Made by a program: the position numbers and the translations under genes. 64,000 nt of DNA from Massilia sp. 9096 (GTDB taxonomy: Bacteria; Pseudomonadota; Gammaproteobacteria; Burkholderiales; Burkholderiaceae_D): the NCBI RefSeq assembly GCF_000745265.1, contig NZ_JQNN01000001.1, positions 1,488,001-1,552,000 of the forward strand, given 5' to 3'. Numbering within the stretch: the first letter of the stretch is position 1; the number at the start of each line of letters is the position of its first letter. Shown here one piece after another: positions 8,914 to 16,550 of this stretch. The notes below the pieces were generated by a model. That model made no database searches. It saw only the letters and a list, made by a program, of their open reading frames with translations, and was not told the origin of the DNA.

Positions 8914-9900
8914 ATGCCTAGCCGGACCGGCCCAGCAAGCAAACCGTTATTCAGCGCGGATATGCGCGAAAAAACGCTGGGAAGCCATCCCGTCAGGGGT
9001 GGCGACTACACATTGCCGACCCCCATGATGCAACGGACCTACGCCCTGGTGCGCGAACAGGTCTGGGCACGCAGGACCGGGACCGTTTTCTATGCATCGC
9101 CGCGTATGGGCAAGACACGTTGCGCGATCGCGATTCGCGACTTGCTACGCCAAGAGTTTCCAAATGTCTATGTGACCTTGCTCAGCACTCGCCCGAGCCC
9201 GCGCCCGTCGACTTCGCACATGCTCCGGCTCATTTTGGAAGCCGAGTCGCATGTGCTGTCGCGGCGCCCGGATGCGGACTTATTGTTCGGAAATGCAGTG
9301 GCCGATATCCGGGTCAAGGCGGCGCGCATCGGCGCCAAGCAGTATGTGCTGTTGATCGATGAAATGCATCTGCTCAACGATGTCGATCTCCAGCAACTGG
9401 TGTGCTTCCACAACCAGCTCGAGCTGCAGGATCTCCGGATGACAGCCATTTCCTTCGCCCAGCCGGAAATCCTGCACCGGCGCACCAGCCTTTTGGCCAA
9501 TAATGCGCGCCAGATCATCGCGCGCTTCCTTAGCGACACCCTCCAGTTTGACGGCTGTGCCAGCGAGGGCGACTTCGGTAGCTTGTTGCGATCGTACGAC
9601 CTTGCCTCGGAATACCCGGAGGGATCGGGTATCACGTACACGCAATTCTTCTTTCCGATCGCGTACTTGGCCGGTTTTCGTCTAGAGAACTATCGGGCAT
9701 CCATGTGGGAAGCGCTGCATCGCGCGGCAGGGAGCATCGCCGCGCAGGGCGTACCGATGGAACATATCTGCCTGACGATCGAGGAGCTGCTGCTCTCGCT
9801 GAGGCGCCAGGACAGCCCGGACTTCGTCCTGAGTAATGAAGAAATCGATGCAGCCGTCGCGGCATCGAAGTTGAGATCGTTCAGCGACGTGCTGAGTTGA
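8914..9900 (+). CDS. tnsC: TnsC/TniB-family AAA+ transposition regulator
   Basis: A 328-aa ATPase starting 2 nt after the tnsB stop, with ribosome site AGGAGA inside the tnsB end. The Walker A is 61-68 (ASPRMGKT), with Ala for the usual first Gly, as is common in TniB. Walker B is 144-150 (VLLIDEM). A sensor-type stretch follows (MTAISFAQPEI, 176-186), and an arginine near R204 may be a finger. In this family the ATPase forms filaments on target DNA, links the TniQ/TnsD target selector to TnsB and gives target immunity. Length (TniB about 300, TnsC about 550) places it nearer to TniB. Confidence 0.88.
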   Translation: MPSRTGPASKPLFSADMREKTLGSHPVRGGDYTLPTPMMQRTYALVREQVWARRTGTVFYASPRMGKTRCAIAIRDLLRQEFPNVYVTLLSTRPSPRPSTSHMLRLILEAESHVLSRRPDADLLFGNAVADIRVKAARIGAKQYVLLIDEMHLLNDVDLQQLVCFHNQLELQDLRMTAISFAQPEILHRRTSLLANNARQIIARFLSDTLQFDGCASEGDFGSLLRSYDLASEYPEGSGITYTQFFFPIAYLAGFRLENYRASMWEALHRAAGSIAAQGVPMEHICLTIEELLLSLRRQDSPDFVLSNEEIDAAVAASKLRSFSDVLS

Positions 9901-9918
9901 GTTCGACACGAGGATCGT

Positions 9919-11376
9919 ATGGCCAGACGACCGGGCGCTCAGCGGCTGACATGGAATCCCGATCTGCAGTTTCCCTTCGAGTCAGGCTGGTCGCTGTTCC
10001 AGAAAGTCAAGGTGCTCAACAACCTACGGGACCACGAGCTGGTCGAACTCATTGCGCGCGAGCCGGTGCCGTTAAGGAAAGGTCGCCTTCGTGACTGCGC
10101 GGACAGCAGCTGGATCGATTTCAACCGCTTCAGCGAATTGCTTGAGGTACCGGCGTTGGAGCTTAAGAACGGCTTCTGGGACCAACTCGGCATTGCAGTC
10201 GCACGGCCGCGAGAATACGAGCTGCGGCACTGCAAAATGTGCTGGGAGATGCATCGCTATCACTGTGTATTATTCGACCTAGCCTGGCTGAAGCGCTGTC
10301 CCTGGCACGACTTCACTATCGGTGGTCCTGGCGGGATGTCTCCCGCGACCTCGGGCACCCGGGCAGCACGAGGGGAGCAGCTTGCTGTACCCTTTAATGA
10401 GCTACTATCGACCGCACCAATGGCGATGCTAAATCGAAACCGGCTAATCGGGTATGTGCTGGAGTACCTGGAATGGTGGTGGGCGGTGCAGGCAGCCGTG
10501 CCAGAGGCGGACGCACTGCTGTCAAGCCTTGTCAGCACAGTGCTCATTTCGGAACGATGGCCTGAGACTTTACGGTGGCAGGCTGGGTTCGCAAATGCGC
10601 TCGCACCAACCCGCTACAACTCGTGGATACTAAAAGATGTTGTCCCGGCTTGGTGCCGCTACGCGCGGGTAACGGACGCGGGCCGCAGGAACGGAGCGCT
10701 CAACGACAAATACAACATTCGCGATGGAACCGGCTGCTGTTACCGCGCGATCCGCAGGCATATCTTTCGACGCTATATGCGCCAGCATCGGGTTTGCCTC
10801 AAAAGACTCGCCAAGCTCAGCCGTGAGGATTGTCTTTCGCTTTCCGCGGATGGTATCTGCGCAACTTGCCTTGCCTATACCGTCTGGCGGATGTCGATTG
10901 AGCAGGTTATTGCGGTCGAGGGTGTATTCCTCCCTCGGCGAACAAACTACGAAATCCGGCTAACCGAACCGTGGGCCTCTAACCCGTCCGACGACCGCGC
11001 CAGGCTGAGCTTCACCTACATGCAGTTCTTTGGCATTTGGTCCGCCATCGCCGACCGGACTCCTGGCGACTCTTTCACTGTCGGGTTGCAGGAGACCATC
11101 TCGTCTCCGCAGATCCTGTTCACCCGGGACGCAAATCAGCCGGCTAACGCGCCACTGCGCAAGATTCACTGCATTTATCCGGCGGGTGAAGCGATGGCGG
11201 TAAAAGCCGGGCGGCCATGCAAGGCACCGTGGACCCTGCGCCCGACAGAGCACGCGTGCCTCTTGCGAAGCCAGGCATGGCTTAGTTCCGTCAAACCGCT
11301 ACCAAAAACAATGTTCGAACTGTATGCGGAAAGCGGCCCGGAGGCCGTCGAAACCATCAGACGCCTGTGGCTATAG
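9919..11376 (+). CDS. tniQ: TniQ/TnsD-family target-selection protein
   Basis: A 485-aa protein with GAGGA just upstream of the ATG. The TniQ zinc signature is C105-x2-C108, followed by C127-P-W-H130 (RCPWH). A second possible knuckle lies near residue 305-320 (CLSLSADGICATC). The length is that of TnsD (about 500), not short TniQ (about 400), so the C-terminal half probably reads a specific DNA target. It ends at 11376, overlapping by 20 nt the convergent recombinase gene. In Tn7 TnsD selects a fixed site, and in Tn5053 TniQ works with resolvase sites. The site used here is unknown, but the dif sequence just outside the right end is a candidate. Confidence 0.85.
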   Translation: MARRPGAQRLTWNPDLQFPFESGWSLFQKVKVLNNLRDHELVELIAREPVPLRKGRLRDCADSSWIDFNRFSELLEVPALELKNGFWDQLGIAVARPREYELRHCKMCWEMHRYHCVLFDLAWLKRCPWHDFTIGGPGGMSPATSGTRAARGEQLAVPFNELLSTAPMAMLNRNRLIGYVLEYLEWWWAVQAAVPEADALLSSLVSTVLISERWPETLRWQAGFANALAPTRYNSWILKDVVPAWCRYARVTDAGRRNGALNDKYNIRDGTGCCYRAIRRHIFRRYMRQHRVCLKRLAKLSREDCLSLSADGICATCLAYTVWRMSIEQVIAVEGVFLPRRTNYEIRLTEPWASNPSDDRARLSFTYMQFFGIWSAIADRTPGDSFTVGLQETISSPQILFTRDANQPANAPLRKIHCIYPAGEAMAVKAGRPCKAPWTLRPTEHACLLRSQAWLSSVKPLPKTMFELYAESGPEAVETIRRLWL

Positions 11377-12307
11377 CCGGGGTTTGCGCGGCACGCATTT
11401 GCGCGAACGGATCGGCGACGTCCAGATATCGCATGGCAGAGTGGGCATCTTGCCAGCCGACGTATTCCATCAGCGTTTTCAAGTCCCAGCCACTCGACGT
11501 CGCCCAGTTCGCAAAGCCTCGACGTAACGAATGCCCGCTGTACTGGTGCGCGAACGCGATGCCTGCACTATGAAACAGGGTTCTCAGAACCGGAACCAAA
11601 CTGTTGATATGCAACCCCGCTTCGCTGACGTTTCCCCATCGATCTACCGCACGGAAGACTGGGCCATCGGTAATCCCTGCCAGTGCAATCCAGGCTAAAT
11701 AGGCCTCGACCGGGCAAAGGGTGCGCAGCGCGGGGGCCTTGAACGTCTTGCCGCGGGATTCCCGATCGCTTTTTGATTGGGAAAGGAAGCAGGTCATCCC
11801 TTGCCCAGAGACTGCGTTGACATGCTCAACCCGCAGGCGTGCGAGCTCGTCACCGCGAAAACCACGCCAGAAACCGAGCAGCAGGAGGGCGCGGTCGCGC
11901 GTATAGCGCAGCCGTTCCGGTTTGCGGCCAACAAGCGCGGCGGCCGCAATCGCTTCGTCGAGCCAATGCGCGATCTGGGCGATTTGTTCCAGTTGGATTG
12001 GCCGTGCTTGCTTCTGCTGTGCAGGATGCAAAGCGCGGATCCCCTTCAAAACCTTGCGGACTATCTGAGCTTTAGTAGGATCTGAAAACCCGTGAGCATG
12101 ATGCCAGTCAGCGAGCGCCGACAGCCGTTGCTGCAGCGTGCTGACCGACAGCGTTTCGGCGTGCTCGGCGAGATAGCGTGCAACGGTATCCGGGCTCGCT
12201 GGCAATAGGCCGCCCCATTCGGTCTCGAAGTGCTGCAAGGCAGATCGGTAGCTGCGCCGTGTGTTTTCACGTATAGCGGCGCGGGCGTAGGTATCGACAG
12301 TGCCCAT
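11357..12307 (-). CDS. Tyrosine recombinase, TnpS-like
   Basis: A 316-aa site-specific recombinase. Catalytic residues are R151 (GFRGDELARL), K179, H259 and R262 (GHSLRRG), W285 in the second His/Trp position and Y294 (AMRYLD); all are present. The N-terminal SAM-like core-binding domain covers 1-105. It is transcribed divergently from a KfrA-type coiled-coil gene across a 198-bp gap holding a palindrome. That layout is the tnpS-rst-tnpT layout of Tn4651-type transposons, where the pair resolves cointegrates. Its gene converges on tniQ with a 20-nt overlap, so it looks fixed in the element. It could instead be a generic phage-type integrase; the neighbour and intergenic structure favour resolution. 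Confidence 0.85.
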   Translation of the reverse strand: MGTVDTYARAAIRENTRRSYRSALQHFETEWGGLLPASPDTVARYLAEHAETLSVSTLQQRLSALADWHHAHGFSDPTKAQIVRKVLKGIRALHPAQQKQARPIQLEQIAQIAHWLDEAIAAAALVGRKPERLRYTRDRALLLLGFWRGFRGDELARLRVEHVNAVSGQGMTCFLSQSKSDRESRGKTFKAPALRTLCPVEAYLAWIALAGITDGPVFRAVDRWGNVSEAGLHINSLVPVLRTLFHSAGIAFAHQYSGHSLRRGFANWATSSGWDLKTLMEYVGWQDAHSAMRYLDVADPFAQMRAAQTPAIATGV

Positions 12308-12391
12308 GAACCAAAGTCCTCAAGATTTGCCGGCAGGAGGAAAGTGTACCGGTCACCTGCCATTTTAGGCCTGAAAGACATGCTCACACGA

Positions 12392-12408
12392 GATAATTCT
12401 TAATTATC
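12392..12408. promoter_or_regulatory. Palindrome in the recombinase-KfrA intergenic region, possible recombination core
   Basis: GATAATT-ctt-AATTATC is a perfect inverted repeat. It is nested in weaker flanking dyads: AGACATG at 12376-12382 against CATGTCGTCT at 12410-12419, and TTAGGCC at 12365-12371 against GGCCTAA at 12424-12430. Two arms around a short AT-rich centre fit a tyrosine-recombinase core site or an operator. It lies 85 bp upstream of the recombinase start. Confidence 0.5.
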
Positions 12409-12451
12409 CCATGTCGTCTTTTGGGCCTAAATGAGCACAAAGGCAACCGAG

Positions 12452-12488
12452 GTTAGTATGTACTACGTTAGTATGTAATTTAGTATGT
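12452..12488 (+). repeat. Three direct repeats TTAGTATGT upstream of the KfrA-type gene
   Basis: GTTAGTATGTA occurs at 12452-12462 and 12467-12477, and TTAGTATGT again at 12480-12488. The repeat starts are 15 and 12 bp apart. They end 18 bp before the gene start, so they are well placed to be binding sites of the KfrA-type protein for autoregulation, or accessory sites of a resolution site. Confidence 0.6.
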
Positions 12489-12505
12489 TATTTCGGAGGT
12501 ACGTG

Positions 12506-13543
12506 ATGGCTCGCTCAGGTGTGTATTTTTCAGATGTCAAACGCGCACGTGACGAGGTGATCGCTCAGGGCCGACACCCATCAATCGACGCGGTCCGGGC
12601 TGCGTTGGGCAATACAGGGTCCAAGACGACGATCCACAAATACCTGCGCGAAATCGAGGTCGAGGAGGGCGGCGCGACACAGGCTGTCAGTGATGCCATC
12701 ATCGCCCTGGCGACGCAGCTGGCAGAACAGCTGAAACGGGAGGCTACGGCTGAGCTCGACGAGGTGCGGGCGCGGATGGACGATCAGCGCGCCGCTGACG
12801 AACGTGCCCGGGCTGAACTGGAAGCACAGCTCGGCGAGGCGCGACGGGCTGTCAACGATGTCTCGCGGCGCCTTGAAGCGCGCGAGCAGGACCTTGCGAC
12901 CGTCCAAAACCAGCTCGGCGCCGAGAAGATCGCGCGGCATACCGCGGAGCAGCGCGTGCTTGATCTGAATGGTAGGCTGGCCGACGCCGAACGGCACCAA
13001 GCGTCGCTGGAAGAAAAGCACAAACATGCGCGGGACGCCTTGGAACATTATCGTACGGCGGCCAAGGAACAACGCGAACAGGAGCAACGCCGGCATGAGC
13101 ACCAAGTCCATGGGCTACAAACGGAACTGAAGCAGGCGCAGCTTGCGTTTTCGCTCAAGCAGGAAGAGTTGACGCGATTGAACAAGGAGGCGGCCGCGCT
13201 CGCGACCGAACTCGGTTCGGTCAAGCAGGCTCTGCATCTTGAACGTGAAGCCAGCCGCAACCAAGCGAAGAAGGTCGAGCAGCTGCAGGCCGTCGAGGCG
13301 CGGGCTGCCGTGCTCGAGGCACAACTGGTCGACAGCAGGACGCGGTTGGCTGAGGCTGGGGAAACGGCCGCGCGCGCGGACATCGCGTTCGACGAATTGC
13401 GGCGGCAAATCTCCGCGCTCGAAGTGGAACTGTCTGCGGCGAAAAGTGCAATCGCGTTGGAAGAACGCTTGGCGAAGCTGGACAAAGCAGTGTTTGGTGG
13501 TGAGCCGACCAGCAGGCTGAACGCGCAGTCGGGAAGCGAGTGA
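12506..13543 (+). CDS. KfrA-family DNA-binding coiled-coil protein, TnpT-like
   Basis: A 345-aa protein. The ATG at 12506 is preferred to the upstream in-frame ATG at 12485 because GGAGG (12495-12499) lies 6 nt before it. Residues 1-55 form a KfrA N-terminal helix-turn-helix domain (SIDAVRAALGNTGSKTTIHK). About 60-335 is one long, highly charged coiled coil rich in Glu, Arg, Ala and Gln. KfrA proteins are plasmid autoregulators; TnpT of Tn4651-type transposons has the same build and helps the tyrosine recombinase TnpS to resolve cointegrates. Divergence from the recombinase gene and the repeats in between point to the TnpT role here. Codon use is high-GC, unlike the island to the left. Confidence 0.82.
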   Translation: MARSGVYFSDVKRARDEVIAQGRHPSIDAVRAALGNTGSKTTIHKYLREIEVEEGGATQAVSDAIIALATQLAEQLKREATAELDEVRARMDDQRAADERARAELEAQLGEARRAVNDVSRRLEAREQDLATVQNQLGAEKIARHTAEQRVLDLNGRLADAERHQASLEEKHKHARDALEHYRTAAKEQREQEQRRHEHQVHGLQTELKQAQLAFSLKQEELTRLNKEAAALATELGSVKQALHLEREASRNQAKKVEQLQAVEARAAVLEAQLVDSRTRLAEAGETAARADIAFDELRRQISALEVELSAAKSAIALEERLAKLDKAVFGGEPTSRLNAQSGSE

Positions 13544-13687
13544 CGATGGCAGTGCGGTTGGCGATCGGCGCGCCGTCCAGGTTCGGATTGCTGGACGGGG
13601 CTGACGGCCGCTGGCGCAGTTGAAGATCGACACCAGATCATCTAAGCTGAACGACGCGTCGCCCGACGCATTTCCCGGAAGCGGTTA

Positions 13688-13763
13688 GAAGCAAATTTGT
13701 GAGACAGATGCGGACAGCGGCATCTAACAGTTTTACTTCCAAAGATCTAACAGCTTTGCTTCC
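13688..13763. repeat. Candidate TnsB-binding sites, right end
   Basis: Two 19-bp direct copies of ATCTAACAG(T/C)TTT(A/G)CTTCC lie at 13722-13740 and 13745-13763, 23 bp apart. A third, inverted copy, GAAGCAAATTTGTGAGA at 13688-13704, matches 14 of 17 positions. The 13722 copy shares 13 bases with the inverted left-end site. Repeat length and spacing resemble the 22-bp TnsB sites of Tn7. Confidence 0.6.
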
Positions 13764-13817
13764 GAGAGCTAAGGCAGAAAAAATGCACGCACGCGGCCGG
13801 AACACCCTCGCGCTCAC

Positions 13818-13845
13818 ACTTCGCATAATCTATATTATGTCAAAT
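13818..13845 (+). other. dif: dif-type XerCD recombination site
   Basis: The 28 bases read as XerC arm ACTTCGCATAA, centre TCTATA and XerD arm TTATGTCAAAT. By my comparison 23 of 28 positions equal the E. coli dif site. Differences fall in the four outer bases of the XerC arm, one central base and one XerD-arm base. In proteobacteria one dif per chromosome lies in the terminus and is where XerC/XerD resolve chromosome dimers. It could instead be a dif copy made by an element that exploits XerCD. Confidence 0.85.
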
Positions 13846-13894
13846 GCGATATTCGTAACGCACCCTCGCAGGGGCGTAAGCGTTCAAAGAACCG

Positions 13895-15067
13895 TCAAAG
13901 AATGCTCTTCCCGTTCGCCGACCGGATGATCTCGTCGTGCCGCTCGTTGTCGGTTTTATGCAGGTACGCCGCCGTGGTCGCGATGTTCGCGTGCCCTGCG
14001 GTGTCCTGCAAAGTTTTCAGCTGCACCCCGTTGTTCGCATGGTTGGTCAACATGCTGTGGCGCAGCCAGTGGGCCGACGCGTGACGCAGGCTGGCGGCGG
14101 TATCCTGGTCGCCTCTGGCGTCGGCGACGCGCGCGGCGTCGGCGAACACCGCCTTGATCGCTTCCGATGCCGCTTCGTCGGTGATGCGCGCCAGTTCGTG
14201 CGAACGGCTCGACAGCACCAGCGGCGTGCGGTCGGTGCGGCTGGTCTGCGGCAGCAGCTCGAAAGCCTGACGGTAGGCCTGGTATGCGGCGAGCATGTCG
14301 GGCGGGACCGGGAGGCGGCGCGGCTTGTTGCCTTTGCCGAGCACGTCCAGCCACCAGCGTCCATTGCCTTCGGTGTAGATCGAACCCATCGATGCGCTGA
14401 CGATCTCGTTCAGGCGCGCGCCGGTATGGGCGAAAGCGACCAGCAGGAAGCGGTCGCGCGCGCGGCGCCGCAACGCCGCCGGCGTGTCGGCCGGGCGCGC
14501 ACTGACGGTGTCCAGCGCGAGCGCGATCGCGCCTTGCGTCAGGTAGCGCGTGATGCGGCTGCTCGAGGCTGCCCGCACGTTGCGCACCAGCGCGCCAGGG
14601 TTGCGGCGCAAGTAGCCGGTCTGTTCGGCGAAGCCCATCAGCCCCTTGACGGCGATCATCGCCTGGCGCCGACTGGCGTCCGACAACGGCCCGGTGAATG
14701 GCCGGTAGCGCGCGTCGCTGCGCGGCCATTTGGTCGTCGAGACCCACTCAGGCGGTGGATTCTTGAGGAATTCCTTGTAGGCGTTGAGGTCCGCGACGTT
14801 CAGCTGCGCCAGCGTCTTCCTGGCTTCTTCGCGGCACCAGGTCAGGAAGCGGTACAGCTCCTTTTGCGAATTCTGGATCGATTTCGCGCTCAGCTCCCCG
14901 TGGGCGATGAATTCGCGCGCCAGGTCGATATCGGTGGTGGCTTCGGTGATCGCATCGTCGGCGACGCGGTACATCTTGACGTGCAGGCGGCTGCTCTCGC
15001 CGCGCGGGTGACCGGCGAACTCTTCTGCCGATGACGGACCGAGGTCGAGTGGAATAAACTGTGGCAT
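13895..15067 (-). CDS. Tyrosine-type site-specific recombinase
   Basis: A 390-aa recombinase with all catalytic residues: R218 (TGARLNEIV), K245 (GKGNKPR), H333 and R336 (HWLRH), H359 (AGHANI) and Y368 (AAYLHK). Residues 40-165 form the core-binding domain with the usual four helices. It is longer than XerC/XerD (about 300 aa), has an N-terminal extension of about 35 residues, and is not closely like the 316-aa enzyme at 11357. Its stop lies 50 bp from the dif site. Possible roles are an integrase of an element that inserted at or near dif, or a resident recombinase acting there. The upstream region holds nested inverted repeats that could be its operator. Confidence 0.88.
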   Translation of the reverse strand: MPQFIPLDLGPSSAEEFAGHPRGESSRLHVKMYRVADDAITEATTDIDLAREFIAHGELSAKSIQNSQKELYRFLTWCREEARKTLAQLNVADLNAYKEFLKNPPPEWVSTTKWPRSDARYRPFTGPLSDASRRQAMIAVKGLMGFAEQTGYLRRNPGALVRNVRAASSSRITRYLTQGAIALALDTVSARPADTPAALRRRARDRFLLVAFAHTGARLNEIVSASMGSIYTEGNGRWWLDVLGKGNKPRRLPVPPDMLAAYQAYRQAFELLPQTSRTDRTPLVLSSRSHELARITDEAASEAIKAVFADAARVADARGDQDTAASLRHASAHWLRHSMLTNHANNGVQLKTLQDTAGHANIATTAAYLHKTDNERHDEIIRSANGKSIL

Positions 15068-15082
15068 GGACGGGTGAAAGGG

Positions 15083-15155
15083 CTGTATCTATGTACAGTA
15101 TAGCATTTCACGCGTTCGGTTACTGTACTCGACAATATATTTGGTAATGTCGAGT
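15083..15155. promoter_or_regulatory. Cluster of inverted repeats upstream of the 390-aa recombinase
   Basis: Three dyads lie in 73 bp: CTGTA/TACAG at 15083-15098, GTACAGTA (15093-15100) paired with TACTGTAC (15121-15128), and ACTCGACA (15127-15134) paired with TGTCGAGT (15148-15155) across 13 bp. The stretch is AT-rich against its surroundings. It lies 16-88 bp upstream of the recombinase start, so an operator/promoter or an attachment site is likely. Confidence 0.5.
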
Positions 15156-15629
15156 TAAAGTTTTGGTGGCGGTCGTGTGGGTGCGGCTTCGAGCACATTG
15201 CATTCGTCTTTCAGCTGTCGTCTCTTTCCACCGGATTTCCGCGATCCGGCCATCGCCGCAATCTTCTCCAGCACGGCGCCACGCCAAAGGGCCGCGTCGC
15301 CCTTGGACGATAATTCCGGGGCAACGCCGCTGTTCTCGCCTCCCGGCAGCAAGACCACGCGCCGCCCCACATCCCTGTCGGTTGCCGATGCCGCCCTTAC
15401 AGCCAGCCGTCCGGATTCCTTGGACAATGCGCGCCGCGTCGCCGCAACGTCCTCAGCTGCCTTGCCCCTGCTGCGCGAACCGACCGATAGCTGCGCCGGC
15501 AACCCTCCGTCACGGGCTGCGCCTTGCCGCAGACGAGCGCCCTGCCCGCGCGCACGCTTGAACCGTGTTTGCACCCTTCGCTGACGTACGGGACAATGAA
15601 CCCGACGGCATCGAACGAGAGGAGCATCC
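15156..15629. other. No confident gene; weak minus-strand open frame
   Basis: A minus-strand frame ending at 15155 is open for about 110 codons before it runs antisense under the next gene. Its last residues are basic and Pro-rich. GC at third positions is only moderate and there is no clear start or ribosome site, so I do not call it. The last 25 bases (GAGAGGA near 15618) are the leader of the following gene. Confidence 0.4.
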
Positions 15630-15908
15630 ATGAACATGACGGTGAACAACACGACGTCCGACACGACCCGCGTGATGCTGGTCGGCGAAATGCAGGACGG
15701 TACTTTCAAGGCCAAGGTGATGGCCGAGACCGACGTCCCCTACACGCCTTACTGGGAGCATCTGGTTGAGCAGCGCATGATCTACCTGCAGCCCGATCCC
15801 GACCAGCTCCAGGCGATCGTGAAGGCGCTCAACGAGCGTCGCTTGACGCTCGACCAGCTGCAGGACTTCGGCGGCGCGGGCGGCGGCCAGTCCGAACTGC
15901 CGGTCTGA
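15630..15908 (+). CDS. Small conserved-type hypothetical protein
   Basis: A 92-aa acidic soluble protein starting at ATG 15630 with GAGAGGA just upstream. It begins with a Thr/Asn-rich stretch (residues 3-13), then a short beta-strand pair (VMLVGEMQDGTFKAKVMAET), then a Gln/Leu-rich helix pair (QLQAIVKALNERRLTLDQLQ) and ends in a Gly-rich tail. I do not recognise the family. Codon use is strongly GC3-biased as in the core genes, so it is probably expressed. It is the first clearly core gene to the right of the recombinase. Confidence 0.7.
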   Translation: MNMTVNNTTSDTTRVMLVGEMQDGTFKAKVMAETDVPYTPYWEHLVEQRMIYLQPDPDQLQAIVKALNERRLTLDQLQDFGGAGGGQSELPV

Positions 15909-16063
15909 GCGCGCCCTAGGGCGCTGCGTGAATGGGGCGGGAGCGGCGGCCGGCTGGGCCGCCCTCCTACACTGGCGTGCTGCGTGCGCCGATTGCCGCG
16001 CGCCCGCACCACGCGCATCATCGGGTCTCAAGCACGCTATCTATGCAAATCGGAGAACAGCAC

Positions 16064-16438
16064 ATGAGCACACAACAAGGCAGCCAGGACCAGGCCTCGA
16101 CCACGCTCGGCGTCGGCGGCGCCACCAGCGGCGAAGCCGGGTCCACTTTGACCCACGAGACGATGGCGGAAACCGGCGGCAGCGGCGGCGCACAGCAGAC
16201 CTTGCCCAAGGACCTCGAGGTGGCGCCGCGCGCGCCGGCCCCGGCCCCGTCGGCGGGCGATGCGATTGCCGGCAGCACGGCCGCCGCGCCCGAGGGCGCG
16301 GGTCTCGACGCCACCGCGATCGGGCGCGGCTACCAGGACACGCGCAGCGCGCAGGCCGGCCCGCAGCCGACCGGCCTGGGCACCCCTGAAACCGGCGCGA
16401 ACCAGGACGAAAGCGACCTGGCGCCGCCGCGACCTTAA
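16064..16438 (+). CDS. Low-complexity hypothetical protein
   Basis: A 124-aa protein rich in Gly, Ala, Thr, Pro and Gln and without an evident fold. CGGAGAA (16051) precedes the ATG by about 7 nt, which favours this start over the longer in-frame one at 15932. It resembles in composition the 112-aa protein at 42461 and the KGG protein at 49829; such disordered hydrophilic proteins are often stress-related, but nothing here proves it. Confidence 0.6.
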   Translation: MSTQQGSQDQASTTLGVGGATSGEAGSTLTHETMAETGGSGGAQQTLPKDLEVAPRAPAPAPSAGDAIAGSTAAAPEGAGLDATAIGRGYQDTRSAQAGPQPTGLGTPETGANQDESDLAPPRP

Positions 16439-16550
16439 GCGTCGCTCAAGGGCTGCACACGGCGGCTGCACACGGCGGCTGCGCTCTGCAGGCGCCGAGT
16501 TTTCACGCGTGCGCGTGACGTGTCCGCCCACGCCGCTCGCGTGGCGCCGC

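Larger units (their letters stand above)
6066..13816 (+). mobile_element. Tn7/Tn5053-like transposon with TnpS/TnpT-type resolution module (ends approximate)
   Basis: The element comprises TnsA-like, TnsB, TnsC and TniQ genes reading inward from the left end, a tyrosine recombinase and a divergent KfrA-type protein, about 7.7 kb in all. End assignment rests on an inverted 13-bp match (6192-6204 against 13728-13740), a second direct copy on the right (13745-13763), and an inverted TGAGCGCG (6066-6073 against 13809-13816). No target-site duplication could be identified, so both borders are uncertain by tens of bases. Cargo is minimal if the AT-rich nuclease genes to the left are outside. An alternative is that those genes belong to the same larger element and the repeats at 6192 are internal. 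Confidence 0.6.
13544..13894. other. Intergenic region with right transposon end and dif site
   Basis: There is no confident gene. A 25-codon frame starting at ATG 13546 and ending at 13623 follows the KfrA-type stop closely but shows nothing recognisable. The region carries three copies of a candidate TnsB motif (13688-13763), the inverted TGAGCGCG (13809-13816) and the dif sequence (13818-13845). It then reaches the stop of the convergent recombinase gene at 13895. Confidence 0.6.

Noticed and set aside
13546..13623. A 25-codon frame after the KfrA-type gene
   Set aside because: There is no ribosome site of note and no recognisable features; it is kept only as a remark in the intergenic entry.
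13937..15034. A 365-codon + strand frame opposite the 390-aa recombinase
   Set aside because: Low-complexity Arg/Ala/Val translation, antisense to a recombinase with all catalytic residues.
15155..15715. A 186-codon minus-strand frame between the recombinase and the 92-aa gene
   Set aside because: Its first half is antisense to the 92-aa gene. The second half has moderate GC3 but no clear start or ribosome site. Left as unassigned.
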